Made by a program: the position numbers and the translations under genes. DNA of 64,000 nucleotides, from assembly GCA_963989385.1 (NCBI GenBank), contig OZ022509.1:55471431-55535430 (forward strand), written 5' to 3'. The stretch is from Ctena decussata. Its lineage: Eukaryota; Mollusca; Bivalvia; Lucinida; Lucinidae. A model generated the notes under the pieces. That model was not told where the DNA came from. It did not search any database and was given only the letters and a program-made list of their open reading frames with translations. Of this stretch, positions 45,184 to 55,210 are shown one piece after another; position 1 is the first letter of the stretch, and each line of letters begins with the position of its first letter.

Positions 45184-45269
45184 CTGAAAAAAATATTCCG
45201 ACTTCACCAAATTGATATTGTTAGAGCAATTATTAGTTTCTGATACCACCAACCATAATAAAAATGTAG

Positions 45270-46361
45270 ATGGAGTTATGGTTCTTTAGATCAAAGGCTG
45301 TCATAACTTTCTCGGCTATTATCAGTCTTCTAGCACGCCAGTCAACAGAGACAGCTTTAGTGGAAGAAATGGCACAATCAGCAGAAGAAAAAGACGGAGG
45401 AATATCAATTATGACTGATGCCAGGCACCACTGCCGCAAGAACAGCTACCATACTGACCATGTGGCTCTAGGACACTACACCCACAAAGTGTTGAACATT
45501 CAACATATAACTAAAGAACAAGAAAGGAGTACTCAGAAACACGAGACGGTAGGGTGTGAGCGCATGTATGAAGAGTTTGGTCGGAAAAATGTAAAGGTGC
45601 TTGTTCACACCCATGACAGAAATACATCTGTGAATAAATCTATCAAATCTAAAGACAACGTAGAAAACTGCAATGAAAGATGGCACGCGACTAAACCCAT
45701 CACACAAGGAATGAAAGCCATATCATCAGGAGCCAAAAAGAACATGGGAAAAACATGGACAAAGGTTCTAGAGTCAGGAACCATATGTACTACGCAATTG
45801 ATATGTGTAAAGGAAGCGGTACTGAACTGAGGAGGTTGATCGATTCTTGTGTACCACACTTTCAAAATAATCATGACCAATGTGAAGCTGATTCCCCATG
45901 CAAGGATCTTGAATATGTACCTGAATTTACGGTTCTGAGTGACTCTGTAGCTGTATCGCTTCTCACAGCGTTTCTCAGATCTCTTACACTGTATAAACAT
46001 GCCGAAGACTACGCCTTATCAAAAGATACATACTATGTCGAAAGTTTCAACAACGCAATGTTGATTTTATTTGGACAAACGTATTCACTATAGTGAAAAC
46101 TCTTACAAAATAAGGAGAGACTTAGCTGTTCTTGATTGGAATACTCATGTAGATAGAGGATATACATCAAGGAGTTCAAAACAGAATGTTTGCCATAACC
46201 GACAAAATCTGGGGAAGAAAGCATACAAGAAGAAATCTTATACCTATATCAGTGAAATATGGGGACTTCTTATCGATGTTGTGACAACCAATGACCCAGA
46301 AAACACTTCCGATGATGAGGACATAGATGAAAATTATTATGAACTGAGTGACAGTGAATGA
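45270..46361 (+). pseudogene. DDE-type transposase relic (Kolobok-like), two frameshifts
   Basis: The sequence would encode the C-terminal part of a cut-and-paste transposase. The first frame (45270-about 45780) has SIMTDARHHCRKNSYHTDH, VLVHTHDRNTSVNK and NERWHATKP; the second (about 45780-46068) has IDSCVPHFQNNHDQC and YKHAEDYALSKDTYYVESFN; the third (about 46071-46361) has LAVLDWNTHVDRGYTS and an acidic tail ENTSDDEDIDENYYELSDSE. The aspartates in TDARH and HDRN and the glutamate in YVESFN are candidate DDE residues. Joining the parts needs frame changes near 45770-45790 and 46065-46072, so it is dead as it stands. The N-terminus, where a DNA-binding domain would be, is missing. Family name is inference, supported by the nearby TTAA element. 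Confidence 0.62.
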
Positions 46362-46578
46362 CTTTAGACCCTGATGCGTGACCATGCAACTTGATTCCAA
46401 TATATACATTTCTGCGAATGTAATAGAATACCTCTCTTTGTGATGGAATTACGCCCTGTTGCATTGGCATCTATATAGTTCAATGAACCAACGAAAAACA
46501 CTTTTATTCTCAATATTCCGTCTTCCGATAAAGTCAGAAACCGATCTGAAAAATGAGTCATGACATGACAAAACGAAC
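46362..46578. other. No feature recognised
   Basis: Short non-coding stretch. The overlapping minus-strand frames have no conserved motif. Confidence 0.4.
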
Positions 46579-46766
46579 AAAGTGGTTGTGCGCCCAGCGC
46601 AGACTCAGATTAGCCTGGACATTCGCCCAGTCTGATCAGAGTCCTTACTGTCCGCACGGAGGTAGCTTAGTCCCTTAGCTACCCTTTAAGCACTCAGCGA
46701 AAACTCTGATTAGACTGGGCGGATGCCTAGGCTGATCTGAGTTTGCGCTGGGCGCATAACCTCTTT
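46579..46766. mobile_element. MITE with long inverted repeats of about 65 bp
   Basis: The left arm aaagtggttgtgcgcccagc, gcagactcagattagcctgg and the right arm inverse (ggctgatctgagtttgcgct, gggcgcataacctcttt) pair almost throughout. A central cttaccgtccgcacgg-like loop remains. A target duplication is not clear. Confidence 0.8.
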
Positions 46767-47021
46767 GTCGCGGCTCAAATATCGCTAATCAGCGTCTTTT
46801 TCATTAAAACTATTTTGTTAATGTTTTGAAAGACATTACTCAAACATAAAAAATGACTGGAAAGACAAAAAAGTATAATATCTGCTGTGAAAACGTATCG
46901 GATTATACATAATGTTGCTGAGTTCTATTAAAACAATATACCCATAATAAAAGTTTCGAGTACTTATAATTTGTCTTGTGTAATTTCATCTATATATGAT
47001 GGTAATATCAACAACTTCACT

Positions 47022-47095
47022 AGGCACACAACGTTGAATCAACATTGATTCAATGTCATGACAATGAATCAATGTTGATTCAATGTTGTGTGCCT
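47022..47095. repeat. Near-perfect palindrome of 74 bp
   Basis: aggcacacaacgttgaatca on the left pairs with tgattcaatgttgtgtgcct on the right, with one mismatch over the outer 30 bases. Within each arm ttgaatcaacattgattcaa-like blocks are themselves palindromic. Confidence 0.9.
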
Positions 47096-47115
47096 GCAGG
47101 AACATCTGCAATTGA

Positions 47116-47303
47116 TTCATGTTACAGCCTTTTCAACAGTATTTCAGTTATATTAGGACGATGGTAGAGTGATAATGAAAGGGTATGAGCAGTTGTAACG
47201 CATTTACAAGAGAAAAGTTTTCCACCGCCAGCTGGACTTGAACTTGGAACCACTAGAACAGCAGGCCAGTGCTGAACCCATTGAGCTACAGGGCTTCTCA
47301 TGC
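47116..47303 (-). mobile_element. SINE family C, copy 2
   Basis: Minus-strand head ccctgtagctcaatgggttc, B-box-like agttcaagtcc, and 3' end ctgaaatactgttgaaaagg. No clear target duplication. Confidence 0.75.
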
Positions 47304-47486
47304 TGATAGTGAAGGACACTTTGATTTGTCTCGCTTGTGTTTAGCAGAAGCAAGAAATATGTATTACTTTTCCGGCGTCGGCGGCGTCAACTTTTGTTGA
47401 ATTTACGCTTTAAGCTCTAGTTTGTGTCAACGTGATGACAGGTGAGACACCACATTCAGCTGAATTCTTCTCCTGGTATCTAAATA

Positions 47487-47662
47487 CTGTTCTTTTTAAT
47501 AGTATTTCAGTCACATCACTACGATGGGTAGGTGATAATAAAAGGCTGCGTGCAGCCTCGTTTACCATTGAAAAGATTCCCGCCTTCTGCGGTGTGGGTC
47601 TCCAACCCGGGTTGGCTAGATCAGCAGGCCAGCGCCTAACCTACTGAGCTACGCCGGCTCCT
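47487..47662 (-). mobile_element. SINE family C, copy 3
   Basis: Minus-strand head gccggcgtagctcagtaggt, gcgctggcctgctgatc, gggttggagaccc, and 3' end gtgactgaaatactattaaa. Same layout as copies 1 and 2. Confidence 0.76.
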
Positions 47663-47799
47663 TATCAAATAGAGAAAAAAAACATCAACAAGAGGCCCCA
47701 AAAGATCTTCCTGACTCAATAATATCTAATTTTAATCCGATCACATAAACGTTCTTGTCAAAAGAAAAGAAAAAAAGAAAAGGAGTGATTTTCATCCAT

Positions 47800-47950
47800 T
47801 TGTTTAGCTATATGGATGGATTCAGTCAGGATTAATGAAAGGCTGTGCACAAGGGTACACTGTGTACAAATGAGAAGATTTTGGGTATCAAACCTAGGAC
47901 CACTAGAGCAGCAGTCCAATGCTAAACCCACTGAGCTACTTGAACTGATG
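47800..47950 (-). mobile_element. SINE family C, copy 4, degenerate
   Basis: The minus strand reads agtagctcagtgggtttagc, actgctgctctagtggtcc and aggtttgatacc, with the 3' part eroded (tgactgaatcc). Confidence 0.6.
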
Positions 47951-48647
47951 GTTTAGATACATGTATACTCTTGCATAATGTACTGAGCTTTAAAGGCCCT
48001 CTGCTCCTTCACTAGTCTGTATTCTGACTCCTTGTTACAGGTGCTGGTATGATCTTATTCCAAATTTTCATAATACTGTAAATATTCTAAATATTGGGAC
48101 AGACAGGCTGGAGCGAACAGTACAGACCTAGATCAGACTGCTCCTATTGTGGTCTACACTATCTGCAGCTTTTGAATGCAACTCTACAAAGATATGCAGG
48201 CAGATCAAAACCTGTAGAAACCATTGTTAATGTTGTAACAGCTTAATTATCTAAGAATCATAGTTTGAAACATTCCAAAAATTTCAGAATTATTCCATGA
48301 GCTCCTTCTTCTCTTTTTCCCCAGTTTTTCCAATTCAAACAAAGTAAAACCTCATTGAAAATGCATTATTAAAAAATGCCAGAACATCATATTAGTTGTT
48401 TTAAAATACAAAATGCAATATACAAACAGGGAAGCATCTGATCAGTAAGTGTCACAACTAAAAAACAGAAGAAAAAAAACTTTCCGAAATAATATTTTCT
48501 TTCACAGTTCGGACAAGTCCATTCTTTGCCAGTATAAGGAGGGTATAAACTACGTTGCATCCAAACTGATCTGGGTCTTTACTGTTTGCAATATGGGACA
48601 CTTAGCATTACATCTATTGGTTATACTGGTATCAGTTTAAGGTATTT
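47951..48647. other. No feature recognised
   Basis: Non-coding AT-rich sequence. The gagcgaacagtacagaccta / gatcagactgctcc phrases near 48110 resemble parts of the MITE at 46.6 kb but are too short to call. Confidence 0.4.
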
Positions 48648-48659
48648 AGATACACAATA

Positions 48660-48935
48660 GCCGGGCCGGGTAGCGCAATCGGTAGGTCACCTGACTCGTA
48701 AGTCAGAGGTCCTGGGTTCGAATCCCGGTCTGGCCACATACTTTCGTTTCTCCTTCCGCTGATTCAAGAAGGGCAGTTGTCAGTTACTGGCGAAAGTATG
48801 TGCACTTAGTACTGGTTAACCGCTTTGGAGGTCTAAGCCTGCCCAGGAATAGTGTGGTTAGGTTAACTGACCGTCCCGACATGACCTTAGTTGTTTACCG
48901 TGGACGTTAAGCATCAAATCAACCAACCAACCAAA
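48660..48935 (+). mobile_element. SINE family A, copy 2
   Basis: Nearly identical to the copy at 17805: tRNA-like head (gggccgggtagcgcaatcgg), exact B box ggttcgaatcc, inverted pair catactttcg / cgaaagtatg, ggttaaccgctttggaggtc and gtttaccgtggacgttaagc. The tail is aaatcaaccaaccaaccaa. Exact 12-bp duplication agatacacaata at 48648-48659 and 48936-48947. High identity to copy 1 suggests recent activity of the family. Confidence 0.95.
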
Positions 48936-49194
48936 AGATACACAATAACTCTGTATTGACTTGTTAAAACACATAACAGAGTTATTGTTCATGGTTAAAT
49001 CAATCAACTATGGAATATATACACACTTACAATGCCTACCATAAAGATCCTAGGTTTTCGGGCAGATACGTCTGTACAAACAGTGGAAACCGTGATCAGA
49101 CTGTTCCTTATGAACCAGAATGATCAAGGTCTTCACACTTTCAATTCCATCTGCGCATTTTTGAGGCATTACTCTATGGTAGACCCGGAACAAC

Positions 49195-49262
49195 AGGAAA
49201 ATAAATAACAGGGCAAGGACCGGCTGTGCTTGCAGCAGGTGCAGTATTTGGGCAGTCTTTTT
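49195..49262 (+). mobile_element. SINE-B fragment
   Basis: cagggcaaggaccggctgtg and cttgcagcaggtgcagtatt match the middle of SINE-B. The ends are missing. Confidence 0.5.
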
Positions 49263-50398
49263 TGGGGATATGTTTGAACTTACACATTGTTTTTCTAGGA
49301 AACAAAACGGTGAAATGTTTGATTTTTTGTTTTATCCTGTATCATACAATGTAAGTTTTACTAAAACAATATGCATAAGCATGCCCCATCGATTGAATAT
49401 ATTTATTTATCATGACGTTTTTCATGAAATTCAATTTTCTTGCATTTTTTTAAAAAATGTAAAAATATACTTATTATCAAGATAATTGCAATTTTTTCTT
49501 ACCAGTTTGTTTCAAATACCCTATATTAAAGATTATATGATTTGCAGAAATGAAAGTGTATCCATGTGCTAGAGACATGAATTTTAATGGAAAATGTGTA
49601 AAAAAAGTATGTTTAAATACAAAAGTTTGTTTTTTAGGAAAACAAAACGGTGAAAATGTTTCTTTTCTTATCCAAATGTTTTATAGCCCTTTGGGTTCTT
49701 CAGCTGGTATAATGAAATGAATGCCCCACCAATAATTTTATTCACTATTGGTCTACCTTAATATGTATACATAATACTTATCAGCAGCAACAGTGGTGAT
49801 TATCTACAGAATGGTTAGTGGGTCCAGATACAGTAGTGAGATTCTTACATGTGTAAGATGATAATGAATCCACCACCTTTGAACTGGAACCATGCTAAGA
49901 CAGAGAGAGGGCTATTGCCATTATCAACTAGGTGCTAAAAAGTTTAACTACAAACTGCTCCTTTTGTATCTTGGCCTTTAATGACAATGTCTACTACTGT
50001 GAAAAATTTCCAAGATCAAATATGGGTATAAATTTGAACAGAATCGTGACACTCTCGAGGTAATTTCTTAACAAGTCAAGAAAATCTACATGTAGCAAAA
50101 GTATCGTTTCATAAATTTCAAATAAAAAACATACGAGACGCATCACGAGAAAACAAAGGCACGGATCAGCTTCACGGTATTTACGCATATTTGTCATTAT
50201 CATAAGATCTACAAGTCTTACTCATTATTCTTAACGCATCATCTAAAAAGAGAAGAAGACCACATAATAGATTGATGACACAGTATGGACAGCCAAAATG
50301 CTATATAACTGTGCAAAAACAAAGGATGAAATCAGCCATTTAGCTGCCTGAGTGATATTTTGAATCCACCCTGAATGAAAGGCCCTCAAAACAGACTA
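49263..50398. other. No gene recognised
   Basis: AT-rich. The phrase ggaaacaaaacggtgaaa occurs twice (49301 and 49639), hinting at an old duplication. A MITE-G scrap (cgagacgcatcacgagaaaa, gatcagcttcacgg) is at about 50135-50180. Confidence 0.45.
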
Positions 50399-50635
50399 TC
50401 ATGTCAGATGAGGCTCGTTTTCAGAGTTCATAAATGAAGCTAAAAAATTGTTCATTAATTTTACCAATTTCTGTCGCTTTTCCTCATCTCGTTCAATCTC
50501 TTTGTCGAACTTGATCAAGTCCTCTAAAGTTGTACGGGGATACACTAAGTCTTCGGCCTGGATGTACGCTGTCTGTGTAGGATGTAATTCATTGATCTCT
50601 TGCTTTATGTCGGCCAGAAGATATAGCGCTCTTCG
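50399..50635 (-). CDS. Candidate host exon, DUF4806-like domain segment
   Basis: A minus-strand open frame of 78 codons starts right after an acceptor (gttgtaggatttcag) and ends in TGA at 50399-50401. The peptide LYLLADIKQEINELHPTQTA through YPRTTLEDLIKFDKEIERDE then EKRQKLVKL has the helix-loop-helix pattern and the T-L-E-D-L...F-D...L core that I associate with DUF4806 proteins of invertebrates (function unknown). It may be a terminal exon, or it may end at a donor-like attg/gtaaaatt near 50454. Codon use and charge pattern look coding, unlike the neighbouring repeats. A copy with a stop codon lies at 18956. The exon could belong to a host gene or to a gene fragment moved by an element. Confidence 0.6.
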   Translation of the reverse strand, partial: RRALYLLADIKQEINELHPTQTAYIQAEDLVYPRTTLEDLIKFDKEIERDEEKRQKLVKLMNNFLASFMNSENEPHLT

Positions 50636-51089
50636 CTGAAATCCTACAACAAAAATTAAGACATGATGATATGAGTCTTTTCGTGAGCAACTCTGAGTGA
50701 CTTTAGGGTTGTGCTAAAAAAGTCATGCATTTATAAAAGACTAAGATTCTATAAACTGTAGGCTTGAAATTGATGGAATGGTTTTTACAATACAAGAATG
50801 TTATTTTAAGTTGACAGTTTCGACAACCCCCATACAAAAATATGCATGTCTGTTGTTCCTTTCATTCCTAAATGAGACAAAAAAGATCATCTTTCAATTC
50901 TTATAATTTACTTTTTAGTTTCATGTGGTATTTTGAACAGTTGACATAAGGCGTATGAATAATGGTTTGCTATCTGGAGCTCTGAATTTGCTCAGTCAGA
51001 CACTTTCAGGGTGATACAAAAGTACCTTGAAAAATCCGTATGCCCCATTGTGTTTTTCATTTTGTGGAGGCACTTTGATGCATGGTCTC

Positions 51090-51407
51090 CTAGTTCTCCA
51101 TCTCATCGTTGGTCAGTCTTAAAGCGTTTTGTGTTGTTGGGGCTGCAGTTACGAATGCAGGCTGGTTGGTTGCAGGATCTGTTTCTTCCTTTGGTTTCAT
51201 GTTTTGTTTCATTTTCCCGTACTGGGGAACTGAAGAAGCCTGCAGCTGGCCTAAATCAATTATAGAGAGCCGTTCATCATCAAGATTGTCTGAGAAGAAG
51301 TCCATTTCATCAAGTTCCAGGTCGGAATTCAACACGGAAATTTCCGGTTTCCATTGCGGAGAGGATGGCGGAATGAATGAAGCAGCAGACGAAAGCAATG
51401 TTGTGTA
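51090..51407 (-). CDS. Uncharacterised acidic ORF, possible exon
   Basis: A 105-codon minus-strand frame with no ATG at its beginning. The first methionine is in DEMDFFSDNLDDERLSIIDL. The peptide is acidic and Ser/Pro-rich (FIPPSSPQWKPEIS, KPKEETDPATNQ) and ends LRLTNDEMEN. It lacks a recognisable domain. It lies about 450 bases upstream, in transcription direction, of the DUF4806-like exon, so it may be an earlier exon of the same gene. However, I see no clean donor at its end, only a possible ttc/gtaact inside. Chance is not excluded. Confidence 0.35.
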   Translation of the reverse strand, partial: YTTLLSSAASFIPPSSPQWKPEISVLNSDLELDEMDFFSDNLDDERLSIIDLGQLQASSVPQYGKMKQNMKPKEETDPATNQPAFVTAAPTTQNALRLTNDEMEN

Positions 51408-51936
51408 TCAAAGTAGCATTGAAATTTATTTTAGTGACCATTGTGGTTATAAATAACACAAAAACAATTATTTTATTCATATTTATTTTCTAAATAATTA
51501 AAAGCAACGGGGAGAGTTTGTCTCGGTAGTACGATATCGCTTTGAAGGTGTATTTTTATCGATCGAGTATATTTTAGAACGTGTAGGTATTTTGGGCTGG
51601 ATAAGAACAGCCAGTGGGAAACCAAAGTAGTCCGATATTCATACGCGCTTGTGATGTTCATGATCGAACGGCGTCGCTTGACAACAAGTTCACGCGGTGC
51701 AACTGTCCTTCATCGGGAAACGAAGTCGGTTGCTTGTATAGGGTTCATTCAAGGAAAGACAGTGGCAAGTGTAAATATAACAATTTAAATTGAAAGCCTG
51801 TTCTTGGTATTCTGTTTATGCGCCATTTCTTTCTCATTAATATAATATACCTGGCCAAGCTGACCCGAGGCCGGGTTGACTCGGGTGGCCAGTTGGTTAC
51901 AGGCCTAGTTGACCCGCTTCCGGTGTTCACACTGTA
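51408..51936. other. No gene recognised
   Basis: Includes a CCCGAGGCCGGGTTGACTCGGG-like block near 51862-51885, of the same composition as one near 11803-11850. Nothing coding. Confidence 0.4.
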
Positions 51937-52368
51937 AGAGTGAGCGAGTGATATGGATTTACGGCACATCAGCACAAAAAGGCTATTTCGCGTCAAAAAC
52001 GATATAAAAGAATGTTTCATATGCATAATGTCAGAAATGTATGCACAGTATAAAAAACAAGTCGGGTATGTGATAACAACGGCTATCTTAAAACTGAAGA
52101 CATAAAACGAACTCTCGACCAGCGAGACGAGTAAACACAAATTTAAATCAACTGTTGAGAAAATACCTGGACTCAACTGAACTATAGTTTACTGTAGATG
52201 CCGATCTAATTTAAAAATGAAAAGATCTTTGCTGATTCGACCGTGTCAAACAGTTGTTTCATACTGTTGACACGGAAGAACCAAGCACGTCCAATACGAA
52301 AATCCATGCAATCTAAAAAAAAGTGTTAAACACTAAAAGGTTCCTGGCAAGGACTACACAAAGGCGGA
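51937..52368 (-). mobile_element. 5'-truncated LINE fragment, family of copy 2
   Basis: On the minus strand it covers the last part of ORF2 (ccgcctttgtgtagtccttg, gcatggattttcgtatt, gtgtcaacagtatgaaacaa) and the whole 3' UTR (tcgagagttcgttttat, acatacccgacttg, gcgaaatagcc, gtgccgtaaatccatatcac), ending in a (CACTCGCT) tail. Stops and indels show it is dead. It is truncated inside ORF2, the usual result of incomplete reverse transcription. It abuts a reverse Helitron-like element at 52369. Confidence 0.9.
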
Positions 52369-53668
52369 ATGCCAAAATGCAAAAATCGAAAAGGCTCCAT
52401 GAAAGGACCACTCTGACACAAAATTAGTCCAATTCCATTGAGATTTTCTAATTTTCACGTTTTCCTATTTTAAGTTACAGGCACCAATATGACTGGTCTA
52501 TATTTAGTTACATTTGAAACACTTCAATGCAAGAATTATTTTTGCCAAAAATTGCGTCAAAATCCATTCAGCGGTTACTAGGATATTGTCATTTTCATGG
52601 TTTGGGCTATTTTTAGTAACGGCAGATGGCAGCCTTCTTGGAATGCCTAAATGCAAAAATCGAAAAGGCTCCATGAAAGGACCATTCTGACACAAAATTA
52701 ATCCAATTCCATTGATATTTTCTAATTTTCACATTTTCCTATTTTTAGTAACAGAGACCAACATGAATAGTCTATATTTTGTTAAGTTTGAAACAATTTA
52801 ATGCATGAATCATTTTGCCACAAATTTCGTCAAAATCCATTCAGCGGTTACTGAGATATTGTCATTTTCATGTTTTGTGCTATTTTTAGTAACGGCAGAT
52901 GGCGGCCATCTTGGATTGCCAAATTGCAATTAATCAAAATGGCTTCATGCAAGGAACATTCTGATACAAAGTTGGTCCAATTTCCATTCAAGGGTTCTTG
53001 AGAAATTGTAATTTTTCTGTTTGTGCTATTTCTAGTAACAGTCCCCCTGGTGGCCATATTGGATAGTCAATTGGCACAAATTTGAAATAATTTTATTCAA
53101 CGACCATTTCTGACCAAATCTGATCAGAATCCATTTAAGATTTCTTGAAATATTAGCATTTGAGATAAATCGGTCTTTTAAACCCTAAGTAGGTCACTGT
53201 GACCTAATTCCGATATAGATTTTTTTTCATTTTTGCAACTTTTAATTCCAAGGTCCCACTTATATTTCACGCAAACTTTCAACCAAATATACCCAATGGT
53301 TCTGGAAAAGAAGTTGATTTTGTTATTTTTGCTATTTTTAGTAACGATAGCCATCTTGGATTCTCGACCTGACCCAATTTGCAATTTTGAAACTTTGCAG
53401 TCTTGTCATGCTCCAAGTGAAATTCGAGACCCCTGGGTACAGGGGTTTTAGAGCAGAAGTTGTTCAAATTAGTTGTTTTTGGACATTGGCAATTGAGCAA
53501 AAATACACTCGTAAACAGAAAGTAGGTCACTGCGACAAAACTATGCTACAAATTTTTTTCATTTTTTCAATTCTGAATACCAATGAACCACTGACGTTTC
53601 GTGCCAAATTTCAGACAAATATACCCAGTGGTTTTGGAGAAGATGATTTTGTTACTTTTTGCTATTTT
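52369..53668 (-). mobile_element. Helitron-like element body (H1/H2 type), reverse, ends missing
   Basis: Reverse copy of the module series seen at 5.2-9.5 kb: aacggcagatggcggccatc, cattcagcggttact, aagtaggtcactgtgaccta and aaccaaatatacccaatggt. Neither terminus is present; a LINE fragment lies on the left and H7 on the right. Confidence 0.72.
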
Positions 53669-55147
53669 TAGCTCACCTGAGCAGGAAGTGCTCAAGGTGA
53701 GCTATTGTGATCGATATTAGTCCGTCGTCCGTCCGTCCATCTGTCGTCAACAATTTCTTCAAACGGCATCTCCTCCTAGACCAGTGGGCCAATTTCAAAA
53801 TAATTTCACACAAATGTTTTTGTTATAGCCCTGAACCAAAATTGCTAAAACGGTTCCGCTCCGCTGAACAAAATGGCCGCCAGAGCTAAAAATAGAAAAA
53901 CCTTTAAACGACATCTCTGAAGTCAATGGCCTGATTTCCAAAAATTTCACAGAAATGTTTGACTGATTGCCCTGAACAAAAATTGCTAAAACGGTTCCAT
54001 TCCGCTGAACAAAATGGCCGCCAGAGCTAAAAATTGAAGTCTAAAAATAGAAAAACCTTTAAGACATCTCCTCTGAAACCAATGGCTTGATTTCAAAATA
54101 ATTTCTCAGAAATGTTTGACTCAGGGCCCTGAACCAAACTTGCTAAAACGGTTCCACTCCAATGAACAAAATGGCCACCGGAGCTAAAAATAGAAATAAA
54201 TCTTAGAATGACACAGAGGGTAGGTTTTGATCCAATCGTCATGAAACTTTGTCAGACTGTTTATCTAAATGAAATCTAGATCAAATTTGAAACTGGGTCA
54301 TTTGGGTTCAAAAACTAGGTCAAATCTTAGAAAACCTTGTATACACTCTAGAGGGTACAGTTATGATCTAATCTTCATAAAAATTTGTCAGAATGTTTAT
54401 CCTTATACAATCTAGGCCAGGATTGAAACTGAGTCATGTGGGGTCCAAAACTAGGTCACTAGGTCAAATCTTAGAAAAACCTTGTGTACACTCTAGAGGG
54501 CACAGTTATAATCCAATCTTCATGAAACTTTGTCAGAATGTTTATCCTTCTACAATCTAGGCCAAGGTTGAACTTGAGTCATGTGGGGTCAAAAACAAGG
54601 TCTTTAGGTCAAATCTTAGAAAAACCTTGTGTACACTCTAAAGGGCACAGTTATGATCCAATCTTCATGATACTTAGTCACAATGCTTATCTTTATGAAA
54701 TATAGATCAAATTTGAAACTGGGCCATGTCAGGTCAAAATCTAGGTCACTAGGTCAGATCTTAGAAAAACCATGTGAATGCTCTAGAGGGCACAGTTTTG
54801 TTCCAATCTTCATGAAACTTTGTCAAAATGTTAATCTCCAACATATCTAGACCAAGGGTGCAACTGGGGCATGTTGAATCAAAAACTAGGTCAAACCTTA
54901 GAAAAACATTGTGGATACTCCAGAGGGCACAGTTTTGGTTCAATCTTCGTGAAACTTTGTCAGAATGATTATCTTAATGAAATGTAGGCCAAGTTTGAAA
55001 CTGGGACTTGTCAGGTCAAAAACTAGGTCACTAGGTCAAATCATAGAAAAGCCTTGTGTACACAATTGTGGCTTTATTTTGCATTGAATCTTCATGAAAC
55101 TTTGTCAGAATGTTTATCTTCATGAAATGTAGGCCAAGTTTGAAACT
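53669..55147 (+). mobile_element. Helitron-like element H7, 3' truncated
   Basis: Starts tagctcacctgagcaggaag (hairpin GAGC-aggaagt-GCTC) after a T-run in the reverse element, followed by gtccgtccgtccat. About three units with acaaaatggccgccagagct lie at 53870-54195, then about six units of 135-150 bases with aatcttagaaaaaccttgtg and ttcatgaaactttgtcagaa. No 3' terminus; it stops at a hairpin at 55152. Confidence 0.75.
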
Positions 55148-55151
55148 TAAT

Positions 55152-55210
55152 AGCAACCAACCAACGAGTTGTTTGCCGCCGAAGGCGGCAAACAACGAGA
55201 GTTGGTTGCT
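55152..55210. repeat. Strong hairpin
   Basis: agcaaccaac pairs with gttggttgct, and inside gttgtttgccgcc pairs exactly with ggcggcaaacaac around gaa. It resembles the hairpin starts of the dispersed elements here (compare 42882) and may mark the start of another one. Confidence 0.85.

Noticed and set aside
45605..46000. Hydrophobic minus-strand ORF
   Set aside because: Shadow of the transposase relic on the plus strand.
48660..48736. Second tRNA gene
   Set aside because: Same reasons; part of SINE-A copy 2.
51846..51935. Relationship between CCGGGTTGACTCGGG blocks at 51.86 and 11.80 kb
   Set aside because: Composition is similar, but the alignment is too short and broken to call a shared repeat.
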